Shown here piece by piece: positions 10,631 through 22,100 of a DNA stretch of 64,000 nucleotides; positions within the stretch are counted from its first letter, which is position 1, and each line of letters starts with the position of its first letter. Origin of the DNA: Batillaria attramentaria (taxonomy: Eukaryota > Mollusca > Gastropoda > Batillariidae); the NCBI GenBank assembly GCA_018292915.2, contig JACVVK020000477.1, positions 62,001-126,000 of the forward strand, read 5' to 3'. The notes under the pieces were generated by a model. It had not been told where the DNA came from and did not search any database. It saw only the letters and a program-made list of their open reading frames with translations. A program made the translations under genes and the position numbers.

Positions 10631-11274
10631 GTAAGTGCTTTCATTATAACACTATGTTTGGGCAGCGCGGATTTTTTTTGGTGTGTGTGTGTAAGTGACT
10701 AAGGGTGTGAACCCTAGCCTTTGCAAGTGTGTAACACGCCAGAGGCAGGCGCTTGAGTTTTGCTCATTTAACCCCCCCCCCCCCCAACACTAATCTACCC
10801 CCACCGAAAAAAGTAAGCAGGAAGCTGATCAGATAGCGTGCCTTGGGAGAACGTGCAATAATGAATGTTGGCTGTCTAGCGGGTACCCGGGGTAAACACT
10901 TGACCATTGAAACGAGAATCACGTAGCATTCACACTGTGTACCTACCATGAGAACTGTAGCTGATGGCAGTAGTAGCGTACCGTGTTGACTAAACAGAGG
11001 GTATTCATGTATGCATGTGGATTCAGTTTGACTGCTCTGAACTCAAGAAGCAACTGTCATGTAGGAACACTGACACACACAGTTAAGTATTACCTGACTG
11101 CCTGCAGCTGGTACTGAAAGATGTAAAATAGGTTGCAGAATACTGCATGTATACACACCGCTTTGGGTGATTGCAAATTTGTGCCACACATAAGCAAATT
11201 ACATCCTGGACAGAACTAAAAGGGAGAGACCACTAGTACATGTACAACCAAATTACCAGGACAGACTTGTGGTG

Positions 11275-11588
11275 TGGAAATTACCCAGTTTGGAATACAT
11301 GCAGACGCCTCAGAGGGGAATTAATTGAGAGATATATATTATGTATGTAAGATCTCCACAAACACTATGACAGTTTGTCAGCGCAGTAGGGCTTTCATTC
11401 TTACAAACAACACTAATACTTGGGGTCACGATATGAAGTCATCAAAACAGCACTGCAATTCCCGTCTTTACCAACACTTCTGTACTAATAGAATTGTCAG
11501 CCACTGGAACAACCTGCCACATGAGGTTGCCAAAACAGAAACACTCATTGAGTTTAAACACAGGATTGATTGGTTCTGCAATAAATAG
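11275..11588 (+). mobile_element. CR1/L2-like LINE relic (C-terminal end of RT ORF)
   Basis: Frameshifted translation gives WKLPSLEY, then RLRGELIERYI, then NSRLYQHFCTNRIVSHWNNL followed by PHEVA and EFKHRIDWF. This is the conserved tail of many non-LTR retrotransposon ORF2 proteins (LPTLEYRRLRGDLIE ... FF..R.V..WN.LP ... FK.RLD). It is truncated upstream with at least one internal frameshift, so inactive. Confidence 0.82.
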
Positions 11589-12176
11589 GAATTAAGATTT
11601 TCACTGACATCAGTGACATACTGTACTACTCTGTTATAAGAGAACTTGTGAAATGTGTTTGAGATCATCAGTCACATATGTACAAGCTGGATTGACTGTA
11701 TACAGTAGCCATATGAAGGTTGGTTTGCGAGGGCTTTTGTTTCTTCCAGACGGGCTTATGTTACTTAACCGTTCAAGAATAGGAGTGGAGTATAACAGCT
11801 TTATTCTCCATTTTTATTTTTTTTTCTCCAGAGGAGATTGTTTTGTTTCAGTAGTGTGAAAACTTGCTGGTGCTGATAAGACGTCAGGATTTTCCCAGTG
11901 AGATGCTGACTCTTCCATTCATTTGTTCAGTTGTTTAATATTGAAGTTGTGTAGTACAAGACACGTGCTGTCCTGTACAGGCATTTTGCAGAGTATGAGG
12001 ATGTCTAAATAGAGCAACATCATCTCACGACATGCGTGTTATAAACAGTAACATGAACATTAACAGTGAAACTCATGATAGTTAATAGTAGAGCAGGTAG
12101 TCAGTCCTTTTTAGACAGCATCTTAACCTGAGAGCTTGGGACAGACAGACACACACACAGACTCCGCCTTGCACTG

Positions 12177-12322
12177 AAGAGTGTTGGACTTCTAATGCTC
12201 GGGTCGAGAGTTCGATCCCCGCTGGGGGCCAAATATTTGTGCTGGCTTTTTCATCGTTGCCCCGTCTTTGATATCACCCTATGTGGTGGAAAAGGACGTT
12301 AAACCCCCAAACACCCACCCAC
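12177..12322 (+). mobile_element. tRNA-derived SINE, 5'-truncated, with 13-bp TSD
   Basis: It starts inside a tRNA-like head (GTGTTGGACTTCTAATGC resembles the anticodon arm of tRNA-Arg UCU) and keeps a B-box (GAGTTCGATCCCC). A tRNA-unrelated body follows, ending GGACGTTAAACCCCC and a CAAACACCCACCC tail. It is flanked by identical 13-mers CCGCCTTGCACTG at 12164-12176 and 12323-12335. Confidence 0.92.
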
Positions 12323-12777
12323 CCGCCTTGCACTGGGAAATCTCTCTCCCATGTATGGAAATCAGCGGAGGTACTTGAGTGATAGTTCTACTGTACCTTC
12401 TACACACACACTGGTAGACAGAGCTAGAGACTGAGCAAGAATTAACCTTCCTTCCACCTCATATATATACTGATGTGTAATCTACAAGCAATAGATACAT
12501 GTAGCAACTGAACCAATAATAATGATAATAATAATAATAACAGTGTATTATAGATAGGCACATATATAATTATAGATACATGTATATATATAATACAATA
12601 CACAGTTGTTATTATTATTATTATTATGAACCAATCAGTACGAGTATTGTTGATTTTGTCAGTATTAGAACCACAATACATGACAGTGCACATGCTGTTT
12701 AATTATACTGTGCATGTATAAATTAATTGAAAACTAAATGTTAGTGATACTGATAATGAACCACTGTTTTTCCACAG

Positions 12778-12900
12778 GAGGAGCAGATAGTCACATATTT
12801 CCTCACTGTGGCAGAAGAGCGGCTTCTGGTCAGACAATATGAGTTTGTCCTTAAAGAATTCTGGAACAAGTTCCAGCCTCCAGCCCCCAAATGTATTCTG
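12778..12900 (+). CDS. CCNH: CCNH copy B exon e1 (first recognised)
   Basis: Forty-one codons, phase 0, between TTTCCACAG and [21 protein letters not shown] matches FLTPAEERLLLKQYE of insect cyclin H. No start codon, so at least one upstream exon is needed. Confidence 0.92.
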
Positions 12901-15900
12901 GTGAGCAGAAGCTTCTTCTAGTACTGATCTTTAAAGACATTGTGTCTTGCACTAGCAGTATCTGATCCCCCCCCCCCCCCCCCTCTCTATAACAGTGTAG
13001 TCTTCCCTAGTTTTACAAGGACAAGATAGAAGACAGGTCTTTAAATATTTACGTTTATCTTTTTATCCTAATATATTTGTGAAATAAAGTTTCATTTCAT
13101 TTCTTTTTATCGCAGGGAATATGTTTTCCACTGCAGCTTTGAAATAATTATTATACAGGGGCTACAGGTAATGTGCACTTTTTCTTGTGCAGGGGACATC
13201 ACTGGCATTCTTTAAACGATTCTGGGGTGAACAACTCTGTTATGGATTACCACCCGAAAGATATCATGTATGTATTTTTACATGGTGGATTAATTACCAC
13301 CCTAAACATATTGTACACATTGGATAAAGATAAAGATATTGTATTGCATTTATAAAGATTTTGTACACATTTCTACATTATGGATTTAATTATTACAATC
13401 CTAAAACTATTGTGTGCATAGTTGTATACATTTATAATAAAGTATGTGGGAAGTAAGTAAAGCTGAGAGCACTACCTAGATCTATATCTATAATACAGTA
13501 TATGGGAAGTAAGTAAAGCTGAGAGCACTACCTAGATCTATATTTATAATACAGTATATGGGAAGTAAGTAAAGCTGAGAGCACTACCTAGATCTATATC
13601 TATAATACAGTATATGGGAAGTAAGTAAAGCTGAGAGCACTACCTAGATCTATATCTATAATACAGTATATGGGAAGTAAGTAAAGCTGAGAGCACTACC
13701 TAGATCTATATCTATAATACAGTATATGGGAAGTAAGTAAGCTGAGAGCACTACCTAGATCTATATCTATAATACAGTATATGGGAAGTAAGTAAAGCTG
13801 AGAGCACTACCTAGATCTATATCTATAATACAGTATATGGGAAGTAAGTAAAGCTGAGAGCACTACCTAGATCTATATCTATAATACAGTATATGGGAAG
13901 TAAGTAAAGCTGAGAGCACTACCTAGATCTATATCTATAATACAGTATATGGGAAGTAAGTAAAGCTGAGAGCACTACCTAGATCTATATCTATAATACA
14001 GTATATGGGAAGTAAGTAAAGCTGAGAGCACTACCTAGATCTATATCTATCTTTGAAGGATTAAACAGTATATATATTGTTCATTACATTTAAGTCTGTT
14101 GATTGAAGTGTTCACTGGTTATCTCCTCACATGTGTCTCAACTCCTGGTAACAAGGGTTTCTGAGACAGTTGTGTAACTTGGAAACTCAAAAAAAACAAG
14201 TGAAATTGTTTAAATGGCAAGATAACAGCTGCCTGTTGGGAAGATTTCATTTTGTTTGTGCATTACATGATAACAGTAATCATTATTACAGTTATCCACC
14301 TGCTTGCATGTTACTTCAACAAGAATGTGTGTTCATGTGCACGCGCGTGTGTGTGTGTGTGTGCTTCACAAACACAGGCTGACCTGTGTCTACTTGGCCT
14401 GTAAGGTGGAGGAGTTTCTACGTCCCCATTGGTCAGTTTGTGAGCAACCTGAAGGGTAATCGTGAGAAATTCGCTGACACTATTTGGCATTTGAGTTGCT
14501 GCTGCTGTCAAAGCTTCACTATCAGCTGACTGTGCACCACCCATTCCGACCTCTGGAGGGGCTCCTGATCGACATTAAGGTCTGTACCACCCATTCCCAC
14601 CTGTAGAGGAGCTCCTGATACCCGGTAGATAGAGGTCTGTACCACCCATTCCGACCTCTGGAGGGGCTCCTGATCGACATTAAGGTCTGTACCACCCATT
14701 CCCACCTCTAGAGGAGCTCCTGATACCCGGTAGATATAGGTCTGTACCACCCATTCCGACCTCTGGAGGGGCTCCTGATCGACATTAAGGTCTGTACCAC
14801 CCGTTGCCACCTCTAGAGGAGCTCCTGATAGATATAGGTCTGTACCACCCATTCCCACCTCTAGAGGAGCTCCTGATAGATAGAGGTCTGTACCACCCAT
14901 TCCCACCTCTAGAGGAGTTCCTGATAGATAGAGGTCTGTACCACCCATTCCGACCTCTGGAGGGGCTCCTGATCGACATTAAGGTCTGTACCACCCATTC
15001 CCACCTCTAGAGGAGCTCCTGATAGATAGAGGTCTGTACCACCCATTCCGACCTCTGGAGGGGCTCCTGATCGACATTAAGGTCTGTACCACCCATTCCC
15101 ACCTCTAGAGGAGCTCCTGATAGATAGAGGTCTGTACCACCCATTCCGACCTCTGGAGGGGCTCCTGATCGACATTAAGGTCTGTACCACCCATTCCCAC
15201 CTCTAGAGGAGCTCCTGATAGATAGAGGTCTGTACCACCCATTCCCACCTCTGGAGGGGCTCCTGATCGACATTTAGGTCTGTACCACCCATTCCCAACT
15301 CTAGAGGAGCTCCTGATAGATAGAGGTCTGTACCACCCATTCCGACCTCTGGAGGGGCTCCTGATCGACATTAAGGTCTGTACCACCCATTCCCACCTCT
15401 AGAGGAGCTCCTGATAGATAGAGGTCTGTACCACCCATTCCCACCTCTGGAGGGGCTCCTGATCGACATTTAGGTCTGTACCACCCATTCCCACCTCTAG
15501 AGGAGCTCCTGATAGATAGAGGTCTGTACCACCCATTCCCACCTCTGGAGGGGCTCCTGATCGACATTTAGGTCTGTACCACCCATTCCCAACTCTAGAG
15601 GAGCTCCTGATAGATAGAGGTCTGTACCACCCATTCCCACCTCTAGAGGAGTTCCTGATAGATATAGGTCTGTACCACCCATGCTGACCTCTGGAGGGGC
15701 TCCTGATAATATATACGGTGAAGATTGCTCATGACAAGACACACCAAATTCATATAAAATAGTTTGTTTATCACTTTGCTGAAAACTGGGTACTCATGTC
15801 ACACTCACTCGACTCAACTCTGTACTCTTGACCATATATATATATATATATAATAAGGTCTGTACCACCCATTCTCACCTCTAGAGCAGTAGAGGGGTTC

Positions 15901-16081
15901 CTGATCGACATGAAGGTCTGTACCACCCATTCCCACCTCTAGAGGGGCTCCTGATATATATATATATATACCTTAAGGTCTGTACCACCCATTCCCACCT
16001 CTAGAGGGGCTCCTGATATATATATATATATATATACCTTAAGGTCTGTACCACCCATTCCCACCTCTAGAGGAGCTCCTG

Positions 16082-16150
<69 letters not shown>

Positions 16151-19100
16151 ATATATACCTTAAGGTCTGTACCACCCATTCCCACCTCTAGAGGGGCTCC
16201 TGATATATATATATATATACCTTAAGGTCTGTACCACCCATTCCCACCTCTAGAGGGGCTCCTGATATATATATATATATATACCTTAAGGTCTGTACCA
16301 CCCATTCCCACCTCTAGAGGGGCTCCTGATACACATTAAGGTCTATACCATTCCCATTCCCACTTCTACAAGAGTGTTAGTGTCATCGGATGTTTATTTC
16401 TGTGTGTGTCATCAGCTAAAAATGTTTCTATCTCATTATCTGTGTCATCAGTTACATGTTTATTTCTGTGTGTGTCATCGCATGTTTATTTCTGTGTGTG
16501 TCATCGCATGTTTATTTCTGTGTGTGTGTCATCGCATGTTTATTTCTGTGTGTGTCATCGCATGTTTATTTCTGTGTGCTAGGTATTGCCATCCATATAT
16601 GAAAACGTGCGTATAGGGTCCATGAACTACCTGCGACTGGTCACGCGCTACGCGCGACTGGTCATGAACGACGCGCGGCTGGTCATATGCGACGCGCGGT
16701 TGGTCATATGCGACGCGCGGTTGGTCATGCGCTACCCGCGATTGGTCATGGGCTACCCGCGATTGGTCATGCGCTACCCGCGATTGGTCATGGGCTACCG
16801 CGACAACTAGCGACTGGTCATGAACGACGGGCGACGGGCGACCGGCCGTGATATTGGTCATGCGCGACGGGCCGTGATATTGGTCATGCGCGACGGGCCG
16901 ATATTGGTCATGCGCGACGGGCCGTGATACCAACTGCGCTCGGTATAGAAAAGTGTAGAATAGAAGAACCACTACTTCGCCTACTTCTTCCTTGACTCAA
17001 GACATGTACAACGGTGGGAGTAATGGGGGGGGGGGGGGCGTGGGGGGCGGGTGCAGTAACTAAGCAAGGTTGTTACCATCTGTATGTGATTGGTTAAAAC
17101 TCAATCAGTCTTGCACCCCCCCCCCCCCCCCCCGTCAGTCACCCTCCACACCAGTCTGTGTCTGTTGATTGGTCAAAGCTCATACGTCAATCAGTCTTAG
17201 TTTTGAGACACCGGGGTATTGAGGCGTGTAAGGGCCGCCGCCTGTCTCGACGTGACGTCAAACAAAAGACAGAGCACGTGCCCGCCCATAGTATCGCACC
17301 TGGGAAGAGCTCCACAAATCACTGGGGAGGGGGGGGTGGGTGCTGGTGGGCGATCGGTCATGCGCGACTGGTCATAAGCGGCTGGCTGGCGCTTTGTCTA
17401 TGATGCCGGCGACTTCAAACAAAAGACAGAGCTCACAGCCCCACAGCCTTTGCCGTATCACAGTCGCCAGTAATAACCCAACAGCAGCCGATTGGCGCCA
17501 GGCACTTGGTACACCCCCCCCCCCCCCTTCCCACCAGTAACCCCCACACACACACCCGGCGAGCAATTACACGGCGTTAAACGGCAAGTCATCGGCACGT
17601 GCCCAAAGCCTGGGGACCTATGCATGGACACAACCTTCCGTAGGCACAGCCTAAACGCCAAGTCTCAGACTTGGCAGTCTCGGTCTAAATTTCTCGCGCA
17701 ACCGCTATGCATGGACGCGGACAACAGCCCAGACAACCAAGTCTCAGACTTGAAGTCGGCCTACGTGACGTCATCTACTTTATCTAAATTTAGAGTGTGG
17801 GATTCCGGTATTCCCCAGCCAATTGTAAGAGTACGCATGCGCATGTGTTCAACGAGACAGCCCAGCGCCGCGGGAAAGGAACAGCCAGCGGGATGCCTTA
17901 CGCAATACACACCGCGCGCGGGCGGTCAGTCGGCCGGTACATGTGGCAGACTTACCCACCACGCGGCACTGTGCATCAGTTTCTGCGAGTCAAGTTGAAC
18001 CTCGGGCCGGACTCAGACGTAAAAATACTGAACAACAGAAATAAAGGGGAATATTGCTTACGGAATGGATGACATACTCCCATATCACCTCTCAAGGAAG
18101 GTGAGCAAACTAAATGCAGAAATCTTTAGACTGGTGAGACTGGCACAGCGCAGGTCACAGTGACATGCTGACCGGATCGACTGAGCCACTGATGAGAGTG
18201 CCATATGCAAAACAGTACACACCAAAGACACTCGCAGTATAGTACATATACCCGTAAAACACGATCTAGGCCTTGGCATAGTCGAATGAAACTCCACAAC
18301 ACCGAAAAAACGCCATGCTGATTGTCGTTTAGGCCGAGCCTACGGCATTTTAGGCTGTTTAGGCTGCCGTTTAGACCCTGACTACCCCGTTGTCTGTGTC
18401 CATGCATACCGATTTCCGAGATTTAGTCAGAGCCTACGAATTTAGGCAGGGCCTACGCGTTTAGGTCGTGTCCATGCATAGGTCCCCAGACCTTCCTGTC
18501 CATCTGATTAGTCTCTCCCAAGTGGCGGGGCCATTAAACACCAGACGAAGCATAACAATACTTCACACTTCAGCCGCTCAACAGAGTCTAAGCTCTAGGC
18601 TGATTGACATGTACTTCGACGCGTCTTGGGAAACATACTCTTCCGTGTAAGCCAATCAGAGCAATGCAAGTCACGCAACATGGGTGTCAACCAGGGGACC
18701 TATGCATGGACACAACCTTCCGTAGGCACAGCCTAAACGCCAAGTCTCAGACTTGGCAGTCTCGGTCTAAATTTCTCGCGCAACCGCTATGCATGGACGC
18801 GGACAACAGCCCAGACAACCAAGTCTCAGACTTGAAGTCGGCCTACGTGACGTCATCTACTTTATCTAAATTTAGAGTGTGGGATTCCGGTATTCCCCAG
18901 CCAATTGTAAGAGTACGCATGCGCATGTGTTCAACGAGACAGCCCAGCGCCGCGGGAAAGGAACAGCCAGCGGGATGCCTTACGCAATACACACCGCGCG
19001 CGGGCGGTCAGTCGGCCGGTACATGTGGCAGACTGACCCACCACGCGGCACTGTGCATCAGTTTCTGCGAGTCAAGTTGAACCTCGGGCCGGACTCAGAC

Positions 19101-22100
19101 GTAAAAATACTGAACAACAGAAATAAAGGGGAATATTGCTTATGGAATGGATGACATACTCCCATATCACCTCTCAAGGAAGGTGAGCAAACTAAATGCA
19201 GAAATCTTTAGACTGGTGAGACTGGCACAGCGCAGGTCACAGTGACATGCTGACCGGATCGGCTGAGCCACTGATGAGAGTGCCATGCAAAACAGTACAC
19301 ACCAAAGACGCTCGCAGTATAGTACATATACCCGTAAAACACGATCTAGGCCTTGGCATAGTCGAATGAAACTCCACAACACCGAAAAAACGCCATGCTG
19401 ATTGTCGTTTAGGCCGAGCCTACGGCATTTAGGCCGCCGATTTCGCGTGACTAAATCGGGGCTGTTTAGGCTGCCGTTTAGACCCTGACTACCCCGTTGT
19501 CTGTGTCCATGCATACCGATTTCCGAGATTTAGTCAGAGCCTACGAATTTAGGCAGGGCCTACGCGTTTAGGTCGTGTCCATGCATAGGTCCCCTACCAT
19601 TTGAAGCACAGAACCAGCAGATGGGTAAGTTATTGCCCCCCCCCTCCCCTTTACTGTTAGTTAGTGTGTTGGGGGGGGGGGGGCTTGCTTACTGAACCCC
19701 CCCCCCCCCCCAACACACACACACAAACACACACCTCCCGCTCAGTGATTTGTCAAGCTGTGTATGATGCTGTGAGCGGGCACGCGCTCTGTCTTTTGTT
19801 TGAAGTCTCGGCGAGACAGGCGACTGCCCTACTTGGAGGACAAGTACACGCCTCAATACCCGGTGTGTGAGCTTTGACCAATCAACAGACACAGACTGGT
19901 GTGATGGGTGACCGACAGGACCAAGACTGATTGACGTATGACTATGAGTTTTAACCAGTCAAACAGACACAGATGGTTAAAGCTCAGGGAAAATGAGCTT
20001 GCTTAGCAACCACCCCTCTAACACCTCCCTCCCCCCAATTACTCCCATGGTTGTATATCTTTAGACAGTTAGTGTGCTTTTTAATTTTCTAATACGAGGG
20101 AGAAGTAGGCGAAGTGGTGGTTCTTTTATTCACGTGTATGTGTGTGTGTGGTCCCGGCACTACATTAACACCCCCACCCCCCCCCCCCCCCCCCCCGCTT
20201 CCACCTGTCCTCATGTTCTGCTTTTAATTTTTTTTTTTTTTTTGCCCACAGGAGTTTGCTTACTGCACCACCAGTCCCCCCCCCCCCACCCCCCCCCAGT
20301 GATTTGTGAAGCTCTTCCCAGGTGCGACACTATGGGCGGGCACACGTGCTCTGTCTTTTGTCTGACGTCACGTCGAGACAGGCGACGGCCCTTACATGCC
20401 TCAATACCCGGTGTGTCAACACTAAGACTGATTGACGTATGAGCTTTGACCAATCAACAGACACAGACTGGTGTGATGGGTGACTGACAGGGCCAAGACT
20501 GATTGACGTATGAGTTTTAAACCAATCAGACACAGATGGTAACAACCTTGCTTAGTTACTGCAACCCCCCCCCCCCACGTCCCCCTCCACCCCCCCCCCC
20601 CTTACTCCCACCGTTGTACATGTCTTGAGTCAAGGAAGAATTAGGCGAAGTGGTGGTTCTTCTATTCTATACTTTTCCGAGCGCAGTCGGTATCACGGCC
20701 CGTCGCGCATGACCAATATCACCCCCCCCCCCCCCCCCCCAGTGATTTGTGAAGCTCTTCCCAGGTGCTGTGTATGATGCTGTGAGCGGGCTTTTGTTTG
20801 ACGTCACGTCGAGACAGGCGGCGGCCCTTACACGCCTCAATACCCGGTGTCTCAAAACTAAGACTGATTGACGTATGAGCTTTGACCAATCAACAGACAC
20901 AGACTGGTGTGAAGGGGGGGGGGGGGGGTGCAAGACTGATTGAGTTTTAACCAATCACATACAGATGGTAACAACCTTGCTTAGTTACTGCACCCCAGCC
21001 CCACGCCCCCCCCCCCCCCCATTACTCCCACCGTTGTACATGTCTTGAGTCAAGGAAGAAGTAGGCGAAGTAGTACGAACATCGCTATGCTGAAGGCGCG
21101 TCAAAGAAAGCAGACTCTGCTCTTGCCACAACCCTGGCAAGAGAGAAGATTGAACAGCGCTTCTCCCAGCACCTGAAAATCTACACGGACGGCTCTGTCC
21201 TAGATTCAGGAGAGGTTGGGTGCGCCTTTGTGATCCCAGACCTTGGAATCACAAGACGCTACAAACTCAACGCCGGGTTAAGCATCTTCTCAGCAGAGAT
21301 GTATGCAATCCTCATGGCCTGCACGTTTGTTAACGACATGCCAAACCCCCCGCTGGGGGCGGTCATTCTGTCCGACTCCAAGTCCTCACTCCAAGCCCTA
21401 GAGAGAGGGGGCACGAGGAACAGGAGTGATGTACAAAGCGAGATCCTCTTCCTGGCCCATCAGATCATCACGAAGGGAACCGCCCTAGCCCTCATGTGGC
21501 TACCCTCCCACAGCGGGATCAGGGGAAATGAGCTGGCCGATCGCGCGGCCCGGGGTGCCACCGGCGATGGCATGGAAGCAAAACTACCCCAGACACTCAG
21601 TGAAGTGAAAAGTAAGATACAAAGAGCGGCCCACACTCTCAGGGAGAGGAAACTCCGTGCACTGTGTGAGGAAAATGGCTGGGTCCACCTCCCGGGTGGC
21701 CAAAACCACGTGCCACTTTTCCCGCGCAGGCACTCTGCAGTCATCTGCAGAATACGCACACTGTGCTGCGCACACACATGGAGTAACGACCTCTGCCAGT
21801 GTGGGCAGCCCCCAGACGTCCGCCACATTGTAAACGGATGTGATGGCCTGCCCGCAAACCTCCAGCCGGTCTGGGACCTGAGAGACAGATACTCACTGAA
21901 GACGGTAGACTTCCTCAGGCCACACCAAGCCCTAGGTGATAGGCCAATGAGAACCCTGGCCGACGCGATCGTCAGATCAGATCTGACAAAATGGTTCTAA
22001 TACCAAAGAGCGAGGGGACACCCCGGCTATGATCTAAAGGCAAAAGTACGGATGACAGAACAGACTGAGGCACTGAAAAACAAACTCAGACCAGGCTTCT

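Larger units (their letters stand above)
8401..12777. other. Intergenic spacer of unit 1
   Basis: Single-copy-looking sequence between the copy A end and copy B e1. It holds CA/GT runs with C and G tracts (8300-8480), stop-bounded open stretches on both strands at 8703-9021 that I do not recognise, a 20-bp direct duplication (TTATATCCCTGCCCAAGTA, 9220-9262), a palindromic MITE, an E-box/donor region, a LINE relic, a SINE and AT-rich microsatellites (12515-12630). No exon for the cyclin H N-terminus was recognised. Confidence 0.7.

Noticed and set aside
11015..11080. Short frame MWIQFDCSELKKQLSC as a possible cyclin H N-terminal exon
   Set aside because: Only W and F spacing hints at the family motif; it hits a stop after ~22 codons with no donor in phase.
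12177..12240. tRNA-Arg gene
   Set aside because: The head is truncated (no acceptor stem or A box) and is fused to a SINE body with target-site duplications.
14508..15742. Minus-strand frames with [14 protein letters not shown] repeats
   Set aside because: Antisense of the 49/98-bp i3 array, which is a copy of exon e3 read on the wrong strand.
16529..16972. Plus and minus frames with [19 protein letters not shown] repeats in the foldback arms
   Set aside because: A 21-bp array (multiple of 3) leaves frames open on both strands; no start context or domain.
17492..19080. Frames of 91-168 codons inside the TIR elements
   Set aside because: No recognisable transposase or other domain. They overlap in two frames, and the sequence is dominated by subterminal repeats.
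21460..21828. Antisense frames under the RNase H fragment
   Set aside because: Shadows of the RNase H coding frame, which has clear catalytic motifs on the plus strand.
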